Shown piece after piece: positions 16,702-23,149 of a stretch of 25,313 nucleotides of DNA. How positions within the stretch are numbered: the first letter of the stretch is position 1; the number at the start of each line of letters is the position of its first letter. The notes below the pieces were generated by a model. It searched no databases and had not been told where the DNA came from. It saw nothing but the letters and a program-made list of their open reading frames with translations. The stretch is from a virus. Location of the stretch: the IMG/VR virus record IMGVR_UViG_3300033571_000692, positions 1-25,313 of that record; one strand, written 5' to 3'. Position numbers and translations under genes: made by a program.

Positions 16702-18108
16702 TCAGTAGTTTAGCGGTTCAATCTGCGCCTCAAGACGCACAAACGACAAGTGCGCCTGGCTGTCGCCACGGAACCTCTGAACGCGCCAGTGGCGCATGTT
16801 GCCCTGCTGGAACCAAACGAGGCGCTTCTGTGTCTGCCCGGTCGAGCCAATCTGGATCGCTCGATCTTGGCTCCACGCCTGCCCGTCGTATGAGTACGAG
16901 GTGCTGATCCACGGGTTCGTGCCCAGAGCAACCCGGCCTGTCAGTGCGACGAGTTCAAGCTGATGGAAGAGCGCACCCTTACCGTCGTTGTACACGATGG
17001 TGGTGCCAAACTCCCAGCGCACCGTCTCGCCCCAGTGCGTCGCAATCGTGTCAACGCAATAGCCGATTTTAGTGCTAGTGGGATCGCCCACCATCCACTT
17101 GTCATAGGCCCAGACGAAGTTGCGGGCTCGGTACTGCGCGAAGTCAACGATGCTGCTGGTCATGACGAACCAGACCTGCTGCTGCAGCGCCTGACTCGAT
17201 GCTGCGTCGTAGACTAGGGTGCGATCCGGCAGATGGACGTACAGCAACTGCTGCGCCTTGAGGTTACGAGCCTCCAGCTTGACCTGCGCCAGTTGAGCGT
17301 CTGTGTACGTTGAGAGAATCTCATCGACCTCTTGCGTACTGAGCTTGGTCGCCATGGCATTAGCGCCGATGTAGATCGCAGGCGCTTCGTTGCGGCCAGA
17401 GCCAAGGAACGCGATGGTTTCTTGGTACACGCAACAGGCTTGAGTGCCGACGGCACCCTTCTGGATCTGGGCACCCTCGATGCGCTCAAACGGAAAGAGA
17501 CTGCCGCCAGCGTTGTCAAACACCTCGATGGTGTTGCGGTTGATGGCGTAGATTTCGTTGCGGAGTTTCAAAATCGCAACAATGGGGTCTGGGTCAGCCT
17601 CAGATGCTCCGTACTTGATCGGATTGACCTGCAGCGGGTCGCTCAACTCGGTGACGACAAGGTAAGTGCCGTCCGTGGTCATGAAGTACCCATCTACCCA
17701 CGCAAAGTCTAGGACTGTGCCGAGGTCGGGATCGGTGACCTGCACCAGCCCGAGGGTGGGCGACCAGTAGAAGAAGTTGCCTACGGAGCAGACAGCCAGC
17801 CGGTCGAAGGAGTAGTCAAATACGACTAGCTCGGTTGTACCACCAACATCACCCAGAATGGTGATGACGCCAGCGTCAGAGATGCTGACCAGTTTGCTGC
17901 CCATGACGCGGTACAGCACCCCATTCCAAAGGATGCCACCTCGATCTACACCAGGCCCAGTAGCCTGCTCGACCAGCCCGTCACCAGGCCGCAGGTAGCC
18001 CGAACTGATGCCCTGCACCTTGGGTACAGGCACCATGTTCACAGGGTAGCTGCTGCGAAGGTCTGGGCCTTGGTCAGTGTAGATGCCGCTGACGATGGGG
18101 ATTTGCAT
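16702..18108 (-). CDS. P22 gp10-like tail hub / packaged DNA stabilisation protein
   Basis: A 468-residue homologue of P22 gp10 (472 residues). Clear matches include YPVNM (21-25), SSGYLRPGDGL (35-45; P22 has SSGYLRSFPGI) and VHLPDRTLVYDAASSQ (291-306; P22 has IHLPRHVLVYDASSSQ). The KGAVGTQACCVYQETIAFLGSG stretch matches the P22 region after its KGIAGT. It binds below the gp4 ring, helps hold packaged DNA and connects to needle and tailspikes. ATG 18108 follows the 86-aa gene with a short GGTGA upstream. The next gene is the needle candidate, as in P22. Confidence 0.9.
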   Translation of the reverse strand: MQIPIVSGIYTDQGPDLRSSYPVNMVPVPKVQGISSGYLRPGDGLVEQATGPGVDRGGILWNGVLYRVMGSKLVSISDAGVITILGDVGGTTELVVFDYSFDRLAVCSVGNFFYWSPTLGLVQVTDPDLGTVLDFAWVDGYFMTTDGTYLVVTELSDPLQVNPIKYGASEADPDPIVAILKLRNEIYAINRNTIEVFDNAGGSLFPFERIEGAQIQKGAVGTQACCVYQETIAFLGSGRNEAPAIYIGANAMATKLSTQEVDEILSTYTDAQLAQVKLEARNLKAQQLLYVHLPDRTLVYDAASSQALQQQVWFVMTSSIVDFAQYRARNFVWAYDKWMVGDPTSTKIGYCVDTIATHWGETVRWEFGTTIVYNDGKGALFHQLELVALTGRVALGTNPWISTSYSYDGQAWSQDRAIQIGSTGQTQKRLVWFQQGNMRHWRVQRFRGDSQAHLSFVRLEAQIEPLNY

Positions 18109-18111
18109 TCG

Positions 18112-18372
18112 TCACCACTTGGTCTTGTTGGCCCAATAGGCCGCGCTCATCTTGCCCTTGGCAATGTTGGATGCGTGGCGGGCCTTGAATGCTTTGTTCC
18201 GGACAGATCCGTCAGGTGAGCCAGAAACGCCTTGCTGACCGAATCGAATGGTCTTAACCTGATCGCCTTCCTTCGCCACAACAACGTGACTCTTGGTCGG
18301 GTGATCTGGCGTTTTCTTGGGCTTGTTGTAGCCGCTGACCCCGGCTCGCTCAAGCCTTGGGTCTTTAGCCAT
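18112..18372 (-). CDS. Small basic phage protein, 86 aa
   Basis: A strongly basic 86-residue protein. The N-terminus (KDPRLERAGVSGYNKPKKTP) is Lys/Pro-rich. The C-terminus contains KTIRFGQQGVSGSPDGS followed by FKARHASNIAKGKMSAAYWA and ends N-K-T-K-W. I recognise this C-terminal pattern from other podovirus late operons, where it has no assigned function. Such composition suggests nucleic acid contact, but no known DNA-binding fold is visible. ATG 18372 overlaps the stop of the upstream gene by one base (TGATG). It lies directly before the gp10-like gene. Function unknown. Confidence 0.7.
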   Translation of the reverse strand: MAKDPRLERAGVSGYNKPKKTPDHPTKSHVVVAKEGDQVKTIRFGQQGVSGSPDGSVRNKAFKARHASNIAKGKMSAAYWANKTKW

Positions 18373-18671
18373 CAGATACCGCCCTCACCCGTTTGGATGT
18401 GCAGCGTGGTGCCCGCAGCGGAGATGTAGGCTACGGTCGTCTCGCCTTCCTGACGATGCAGAATCAGTTCGCTGTTAGGCAGCACGGGCGTGTCGGCGGT
18501 CGTGGCCGTCTGAGCGCCTTCGCCAACGCGAACGTGGCAGATGTTCGCGCCACTGTTTACCAGTCGGATCGACTTGGGGAAGATCGAAACAGTCACGGAC
18601 GCCGAAGCAGCGCCGGGAGTGACAACCTGATTGGCACCTCGTTGTGCCTGAAACGGTGCTTGAATAGCCAT
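18372..18671 (-). CDS. Small beta-rich structural protein, 99 aa
   Basis: A 99-residue protein of short strands: VTVSIFPKSIRLVN, ICHVRVGEGAQTAT, SELILHRQEGETTVAYISA, TTLHIQTGEGG. This looks like a single small beta-barrel, as in capsid decoration or tail proteins. The frame is open to a TTG six codons upstream. I choose ATG 18671 because AGGA lies seven bases before it and it overlaps the previous stop by one base (TAATG). No family is recognised. Its place between the gp4-like and gp10-like genes is an insertion relative to P22. A virion role is likely but unproven. Confidence 0.65.
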   Translation of the reverse strand: MAIQAPFQAQRGANQVVTPGAASASVTVSIFPKSIRLVNSGANICHVRVGEGAQTATTADTPVLPNSELILHRQEGETTVAYISAAGTTLHIQTGEGGI

Positions 18672-19123
18672 TACGCGATCCTGTACCAAGAGTTAGTCGC
18701 GGAGTAATACCGCATACGGAAGAAGTCCTCTGCGGCCAGCGTCGTCGGATCACCAAACGCAGCCGCAGCACCGTTCAAGCCAAGCGTAAACGATGTAATC
18801 TGCTGCGTCGTCGTCACCAGCACCTCCTGACCATCAAGGATGCTGGTGTTCAGCGGTAGCGTCACAGTGCCGCTAGCAAGCGTGCCAGCAGGCTGCAGCA
18901 GGAGCCATGCCTGCGTGCTGTTGGTCGCAACAGTGACGTTGAACCCGGTGCCGGGAGTAGCGTACTGCACCGACATCGTGGGTGAGGCAAACGTCTGCTG
19001 GAAGTAAGTCAGCAGCGAGCCAATCGACATCTTGCGGGCGTCGCCGTTGCTGCTGTTGTAAACCGGCAACTGATCGCCAGACGAAACAGTCGAAAGAGTC
19101 GGCAGTTGATTAATCGTAGGCAT
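18671..19123 (-). CDS. Fibre-like structural protein, 150 aa
   Basis: A 150-residue protein beginning MPTINQLPTLSTVSSGDQLP, then YNSSNGDARKMS and a helix IGSLLTYFQQTF. This opening is widespread at the N-termini of small phage fibre and decoration proteins. The remainder is Thr/Ser-rich beta structure ending RMRYYSATNSWYRIA. It could be a short trimeric fibre or capsid/tail decoration. ATG 19123 lies one base after the gp4-like stop. Attachment site on the virion and partner are unknown. Confidence 0.65.
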   Translation of the reverse strand: MPTINQLPTLSTVSSGDQLPVYNSSNGDARKMSIGSLLTYFQQTFASPTMSVQYATPGTGFNVTVATNSTQAWLLLQPAGTLASGTVTLPLNTSILDGQEVLVTTTQQITSFTLGLNGAAAAFGDPTTLAAEDFFRMRYYSATNSWYRIA

Positions 19124-19124
19124 G

Positions 19125-19607
19125 TCAGTTGTACTCCAGCACCCCGTCCGGCCCCGAATCTACAGGGTCATACGGCGGTCGCAGATACGGGTCGTCGTAG
19201 GTACGCCACGGCTTGTTGCCAGAGCCAGAAGGCATCGAACCAGGGAACTGCATCTCGTTCGGTATTGTCGCACGGGAGAGCAGCGTGTTGTAAGCGTTTT
19301 TGGCAGCAACCATCGTATTGACGGATACTTGCTTGCCATAACTGGGAGCCAGTCGGATGCCCAGATTCGTGATAATCGCCTCGTTGGCGCTATCTGGCAC
19401 CGTGGTCACTTCATCAAGGTCACTATCCTGCGGGCTACCCGGCAGCGGGTAAGCCAGTCGGATGCCCTTGGCGTTCCACTCGGCCATCATAGTGTCCAAG
19501 CGACGCATGGCAGACTGAAGCTGCTGGGGCTGCAGGTCGAACACATAAGAAGCAAGCCCAATCTCTTCAAGTGCGGCTTCGATAAACTGTCGCTTGCTGT
19601 AACTCAT
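19125..19607 (-). CDS. P22 gp4-like tail accessory factor (head-to-tail adaptor)
   Basis: A 160-residue homologue of P22 gp4 (166 residues). Matches include the N-terminal helix (FIEAALEEIGLAS), the MRRLDTMMAEWNAKGIRLAY segment (P22 has LEAMMAEWYQDGI), NLGIRLAPSYGK (P22 NLACRIAPDYAL) and the C-terminal MPSGSGNK (P22 MPTGSGN). gp4 forms a ring under the portal after packaging and is the platform for gp10. P22 gp4 is also reported to have muramidase activity; no catalytic site can be assigned here. The start is ATG 19607, two bases after the 102-aa gene. Confidence 0.9.
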   Translation of the reverse strand: MSYSKRQFIEAALEEIGLASYVFDLQPQQLQSAMRRLDTMMAEWNAKGIRLAYPLPGSPQDSDLDEVTTVPDSANEAIITNLGIRLAPSYGKQVSVNTMVAAKNAYNTLLSRATIPNEMQFPGSMPSGSGNKPWRTYDDPYLRPPYDPVDSGPDGVLEYN

Positions 19608-19609
19608 GG

Positions 19610-19918
19610 TCAGCCTTTCAAGGCGGCGTCGATCAACGACAACAGTTTACGATCAGTTGTCCTGCCGTCAAACTTGATTTTGAGTTCTCGCGCCTTTTGT
19701 TCCATCTCGGCACGGGTCGGCGGCGCGTTGTCAACAGGCGCTGGCGGCTCCACAGGCTTACCGTCTACAGCCTCATCAAGAGTCGTACACCATCCCTCGA
19801 TGATACGCAGTACAAGTTCGTCCTCGTTAGCAACTCCGACGCAGTTGTACGTCGAGCCACGGGGGCCGAAGTGTGGCCCAGGGCAACGGTAGACGAGGGT
19901 AGGGAACTCAATACTCAT
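19610..19918 (-). CDS. 102-aa protein with C-terminal HeH/LEM-like helices
   Basis: The N-terminal half ([16 protein letters not shown], then GSTYNCVGVANEDEL and GWCTTLDEA) is a compact domain common in phage head operons; it has three Cys. A Pro-rich linker (KPVEPPAPVDNAPP) leads to PTRAEMEQKARELKIKF and DRKLLSLIDAAL (about 67-100). This last part has the shape of a HeH/LEM helix-extended-loop-helix DNA- or protein-binding unit. ATG 19918 overlaps the stop of the 48-aa gene (ATGA). It may be a head-completion or scaffold-type factor; function unknown. Confidence 0.65.
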   Translation of the reverse strand: MSIEFPTLVYRCPGPHFGPRGSTYNCVGVANEDELVLRIIEGWCTTLDEAVDGKPVEPPAPVDNAPPTRAEMEQKARELKIKFDGRTTDRKLLSLIDAALKG

Positions 19919-20061
19919 TTCTTCTTCGCAGTCTTGGCAGACTCTTTGAACGCCTTGTTGGTAGGCGCACCGGGTGATCCGGGTTTACGCATCTTCTCGC
20001 CAGACCCTGCTTTGATACGGGCGCGTTTGGCGTTGACATTGGCGTACAGACCAGGTTTCAT
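19915..20061 (-). CDS. Small Lys-rich protein, 48 aa
   Basis: A 48-residue, strongly basic protein: [20 protein letters not shown], then [18 protein letters not shown] and a C-terminus KTAKKK. The [11 protein letters not shown] pattern recurs in small late-operon proteins of many phages without a known role. It overlaps both neighbours by four bases (ATGA on each side), which supports it being translated. Its charge and place next to the coat gene suggest packaging with, or binding to, DNA. That is inference. Confidence 0.75.
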   Translation of the reverse strand: MKPGLYANVNAKRARIKAGSGEKMRKPGSPGAPTNKAFKESAKTAKKK

Positions 20062-20222
20062 TTCTTCTTGGGAGCCTTGCCGGGTTTGCCAGCCTTCATG
20101 GCCGCAGTACGAGCAGTGCTAAGAGCAATGGCAATTGCCTGCTTTTGAGGCTTGCCAGACTTCATCTCTTTGCTGATGTTGCTTGAGATGGTTCGTTTTC
20201 CGTAACCTTTGGTCAAAGGCAT
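20058..20222 (-). CDS. Small Lys-rich protein, 54 aa
   Basis: A 54-residue basic protein: [20 protein letters not shown], a helix with [18 protein letters not shown], and a tail [12 protein letters not shown]. The pattern K-G-Y...I..NI..E...GKPQKQA(I/V)AIAL recurs in phage genomes. It starts inside the last codons of the homing endonuclease gene (10-base overlap). Its AAGGAAC site (20227-20233) is encoded within that gene's 3' end. Its stop overlaps the 48-aa start. Function unknown; nucleic acid binding is plausible from charge. Confidence 0.75.
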   Translation of the reverse strand: MPLTKGYGKRTISSNISKEMKSGKPQKQAIAIALSTARTAAMKAGKPGKAPKKK

Positions 20223-20956
20223 TTCAGTTCCTTGTTCTTACGGCGGGTTTCGCCTGCTTTCTTACGCGCCTCAAGAAACGCAGTACGTTCTTCTTCGGTC
20301 ATGTTGGCGCGTCTGGCTTTAGCTGCCGCCTTACGCTCATCCGACCAAGGGCCTTTCTTCTTACCCTTGGCTGCTGCACTCATTTTAGCGCGGGTTTCTG
20401 CTGTGCGCTCATAAGATGCCAGCTTCTGCTTTGTCTCTTCAGACATTGCATAGCCGTCGGCTTTACGCTTTTCCCAAACTGCTTTTGCAAGAACAGATCT
20501 AGCTGCTCTACGCTCATCAGTCCAAGATGCTTTGAGTCCTTCGGAAACTTTCTTCCTGTATTCGTTGTCTTTCCAGAGTTGAGTAGTAGCCTCAATCCAC
20601 GGGGAGACATCATCGTACTTTCGACCAGTAGCGGCAGCAGCAATCTTGGCTGCTACTTCTGGATTTTTTGAGGGTGCTGTATCGCCACCAAACGACACGT
20701 TGTATCCGTTAGGAGACAAAGTATCTGCCGCAAGAATCGCGGCCTTTTCTGCTGCGTGCAACTCTTCGTGTGTTTCAAACTCAGCAAGAATAGAAACAGA
20801 CGGCTCACCATGTTTACGCCAAGCACAGTGCACAGGAAGCTGACTGTCGGCTTTGACAGACCTCTTGTGCTGAAGTAGACGTAGGTGCATGGATCTTGCC
20901 GTCTGCCCTATGTATGCCTTACCAGACGCAAATACCAGTTTGTAAAGAGTGTACAT
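20213..20956 (-). CDS. Free-standing GIY-YIG homing endonuclease with NUMOD3-like repeats
   Basis: A 247-residue site-specific endonuclease, a selfish element. The GIY-YIG core is at residues 1-92: Y5 in TLYKLV, YIGQT (15-19) after a short loop, R21/R26 and H30 on the next helix, E70 (HAAEKAA) as the metal ligand, and [11 protein letters not shown] (81-91). The rest is Lys/Arg/Ala-rich helices with NUMOD3-like DNA-binding repeats ([30 protein letters not shown]). The frame is open to an ATG at 20986, but that codon has no ribosome binding site. ATG 20956 has AAGGAG six bases upstream and starts right at the catalytic domain, so I choose it. The gene is visibly more AT-rich than its neighbours and sits just after the coat gene, separating it from the small basic genes. 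Confidence 0.88.
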   Translation of the reverse strand: MYTLYKLVFASGKAYIGQTARSMHLRLLQHKRSVKADSQLPVHCAWRKHGEPSVSILAEFETHEELHAAEKAAILAADTLSPNGYNVSFGGDTAPSKNPEVAAKIAAAATGRKYDDVSPWIEATTQLWKDNEYRKKVSEGLKASWTDERRAARSVLAKAVWEKRKADGYAMSEETKQKLASYERTAETRAKMSAAAKGKKKGPWSDERKAAAKARRANMTEEERTAFLEARKKAGETRRKNKELKCL

Positions 20957-20990
20957 ATCATGCTCCTTGCTTTTGACAAAGAGCATGATA
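20956..20990 (-). promoter_or_regulatory. Inverted repeat forming an RNA hairpin over the endonuclease ribosome binding site
   Basis: TATCATGCTC (20956-20965 on +) and GAGCATGATA (20981-20990) are a perfect 10-bp inverted repeat around a 15-base loop. In the late mRNA the 3' arm contains the GAG of the AAGGAG site and its last base is the A of the start codon 20956. Folding would therefore block ribosome access. No T-run follows, so it is not an ordinary terminator. RBS-sequestering hairpins are known for phage homing endonuclease genes such as T4 mobE and I-TevI. Function here is inferred. Confidence 0.65.
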
Positions 20991-21005
20991 GCACAACCGG
21001 TATTA

Positions 21006-22280
21006 TTATGTTTGGCTGAACAAAATTACCCCCGACATCTCGGGTTGTTTATTTACAACACCGTACAGCGTATCGAGACGATACTTGGTGGTCATGGTGT
21101 TGATGTCGTAGAACTTCTGCATGACCAGTTCGATACCCTGATCGGTAGCAGCACGCATCACAGCCACGCCAGCGTCAGCGGGAACCGCATAACGACCGGG
21201 CAGGATCTCGATGGAGTCCTTCTGCCAGAACGGGTTCACATACGCGGAAACCGTGTTCAGGAACACGATGTTCGCGGTTGCGGACGGGGTAACGATCACG
21301 TTCTGGTACTGAGCCTCGGCATCGGTCGCGCCCTGATCGGAGATGATCGGGGGCGAGATCACCATCGTGGTGGCGTTGGTCACGCTGATCACCCGGAAGG
21401 TTTTCAGCAGGCCAGTGTCACTCTTGGTGATGTGATGCACAGCGTTCACACCGGAGATGGTAAAGCAGTCGCCAGCGGCCACGTTGGTGGTGCTGGAAAC
21501 AGTCACGGTCTGGTAGCGGTTATCGACGTTGATCTGACCACCCACCGAGGTGCTGGTAGCACGCGGGGTGTAGTAGTTGTTGGCAGCAGTCAGGGTCGAG
21601 ATGGTGATACCAGTGCCAGCGGCAGCCGCTTTACGGTTGGCGTAGTCGAGTTTGAAAGTATCAAACGACGCCACCATACCGACGTAAGCACGCTCGAAAG
21701 CGTTGTCCGACTTGCGGTTGCCGAAGGAGCGCGACAGACCCTGCAGGTTCGACGCCATGCCGTTGTAGTCACGGGTGGACAGAGCCAGATACCGATCATA
21801 CGAGGGGACGCCTTGCTCGTTCATGATGGCGTCGCACTGAGCAACGTCGTCAAAGCCCGAAGCGGCGGCGGTGCGCTTGACAACCAGAGTGCCTTGGTTG
21901 GCAGCAACGTTCATAACGGCAACGTTGATGTCCGAGGCAAGCTTTTGCTTAGCGGCATCGCCCAGACGACCCTCTTGCAGCGCGTCACGCAGTTCAAGCG
22001 CGTTCAGCGTGAAGGGCACCGACTTGGAAAAGCCGATGGTGGCCGGGACGGCCAACTGGGTCATGTTCTTGTAGGACGACGAGATGTCGGTGCCAGGAGC
22101 AGCAGTGATCGACTCAGCGATGTAAGGCTGGGGACGCCAGATGGTGTTGTTGGTACGCTCCATCATCGTCTGGTCGGTGTTGTAGACGGCGACGTTGCGC
22201 GACAGAACGAGGGCGTCCTGGAAGCCCTCAAGCAGGTTCTCAAATGCAACCCGCTCCTCTTTATTAAATGCGTTAGGCAT
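21006..22280 (-). CDS. Major coat protein, P22 gp5 type (HK97 fold with I-domain)
   Basis: A 424-residue homologue of the P22 coat protein (430 residues). The NTIWRPQ segment (45-51) matches P22 NTIWMPV. LRDALQEGRLGDAAKQKLASD (98-117) covers the region after P22 LRDE. GQINVDNRYQTVTVSSTT (248-265) matches P22 KVNVDNRFATVTLSATT and marks the inserted I-domain (about 224-342). The VNPFWQKDSIEI segment (348-359) matches P22 TNVFWADDAIRI. It forms the icosahedral head. ATG 22280 has AAGGAAC at 22286-22292 inside the end of the scaffold gene. It follows the scaffold gene by two bases, as in P22. Confidence 0.93.
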   Translation of the reverse strand: MPNAFNKEERVAFENLLEGFQDALVLSRNVAVYNTDQTMMERTNNTIWRPQPYIAESITAAPGTDISSSYKNMTQLAVPATIGFSKSVPFTLNALELRDALQEGRLGDAAKQKLASDINVAVMNVAANQGTLVVKRTAAASGFDDVAQCDAIMNEQGVPSYDRYLALSTRDYNGMASNLQGLSRSFGNRKSDNAFERAYVGMVASFDTFKLDYANRKAAAAGTGITISTLTAANNYYTPRATSTSVGGQINVDNRYQTVTVSSTTNVAAGDCFTISGVNAVHHITKSDTGLLKTFRVISVTNATTMVISPPIISDQGATDAEAQYQNVIVTPSATANIVFLNTVSAYVNPFWQKDSIEILPGRYAVPADAGVAVMRAATDQGIELVMQKFYDINTMTTKYRLDTLYGVVNKQPEMSGVILFSQT

Positions 22281-22282
22281 GA

Positions 22283-23149
22283 TCAGTTCCTTTCAGATTG
22301 TTTGGCACGTTGCTGCGCCTTGTAGCGAATGACCTTGGTGTAGTCACCAGTCTTTTCCGCTTCAATACGCAGCCGGTCGAGGGCAGAATCAATTGCTCCA
22401 CCTGAAACCCGAGCGTTACCGCTGACGGTTTTTTCAGGAGGAGGTACGGCTTTGCGAGGAGTCACTTTCAAGTCCTTTTCCAGTTTCGCCACCGCAAAAG
22501 CGAATTTCACAGGGTCTTTGATTGAGCCAAGTTCAGCCGCTTTCTTGGGGTTCTTGCCGAGTGCGTACACCACCAGTGCGGGATTATCAGCGCCTTGCAG
22601 AACGATGCCTTGCTGTGTGACATCCAGAGTCTGCTGAGTGACATCTTCAGCGTCCTCAAAGTCTTTCACTTTCAGTTCGGACTTAGCCTTACCGTAAGCG
22701 TCCAACTTGGCCTGCCACGACTTTTGCTGCTGTTCTTCAGCAACTCTAGCCTGCTGCTGCTCTTCATCGTACTTGCGCTTGCGTTCGTACCAATCCGCAA
22801 GGGACGATTCGAACTTTTCCGCGTCGTAGTCATGCTCTTCAAGTGTCGGCTTTCTACCTAGCACCACCTTTTCAGGTACATGCTGAGATGTCAGCTTGGC
22901 CTCAAGCTCACGATTACGCTTTTGCAGTTCCCGGTGAGACTTTCTCAGTTCACGAACCCAATCAGGAGCGCGATTCTGATCTTCTTGGGGAGCAGGCGAC
23001 TCATCCCCAATTGATACGACAACCTCGTCAGATTCTTCCTGTTGCTCAGGCTCTTCCTGCTCAGAAACTACCTGCTCAGGGGCTTCCTGCTCAACCTCGG
23101 AAACTTCTTCCTCGATCACCACATCTTCGTTTTCTGCCTGTTCGCTCAT
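22283..23149 (-). CDS. Scaffolding protein, P22 gp8 type
   Basis: A 288-residue protein (P22 gp8 has 303). Residues 1-60 are very acidic, with many Glu, Gln and Val. A coiled-coil helix follows (about 64-90, RELRKSHRELQKRNRELEAK), then charged helices with a Gln/Glu-rich run (EEQQQARVAEEQQQ). The basic C-terminal helices (DRLRIEAEKTGDYTKVIRYK, then QQRAKQSERN) fit the helix-turn-helix that binds coat in P22. It directs procapsid assembly and leaves before or during packaging. Position directly before the coat gene is diagnostic. ATG 23149 overlaps the previous TAA by one base (TAATG). Assignment rests on composition, tail charge and synteny. Confidence 0.85.
   Translation of the reverse strand: MSEQAENEDVVIEEEVSEVEQEAPEQVVSEQEEPEQQEESDEVVVSIGDESPAPQEDQNRAPDWVRELRKSHRELQKRNRELEAKLTSQHVPEKVVLGRKPTLEEHDYDAEKFESSLADWYERKRKYDEEQQQARVAEEQQQKSWQAKLDAYGKAKSELKVKDFEDAEDVTQQTLDVTQQGIVLQGADNPALVVYALGKNPKKAAELGSIKDPVKFAFAVAKLEKDLKVTPRKAVPPPEKTVSGNARVSGGAIDSALDRLRIEAEKTGDYTKVIRYKAQQRAKQSERN

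Noticed and set aside
18672-18689. TTG at 18689 as the start of the 99-aa gene
   Set aside because: ATG 18671 has AGGA at seven bases and a TAATG overlap with the preceding gene, which is the pattern across this operon.
20957-20986. Upstream ATG (20986) as the start of the GIY-YIG endonuclease
   Set aside because: No ribosome binding site, and it would add ten residues before the catalytic domain; ATG 20956 has AAGGAG at good spacing.
20956-20990. Intrinsic terminator for the coat gene
   Set aside because: The stem is good but no T-run follows on the transcribed strand, and the arm exactly covers the endonuclease RBS and start codon; regulation of translation fits better.
20949-22325. 458-codon open frame on the + strand opposite the coat gene
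   Set aside because: It is the shadow of the well-supported coat gene in GC-rich coding DNA; the product is low-complexity His/Val/Gly/Arg-rich with no family pattern and runs against the operon.
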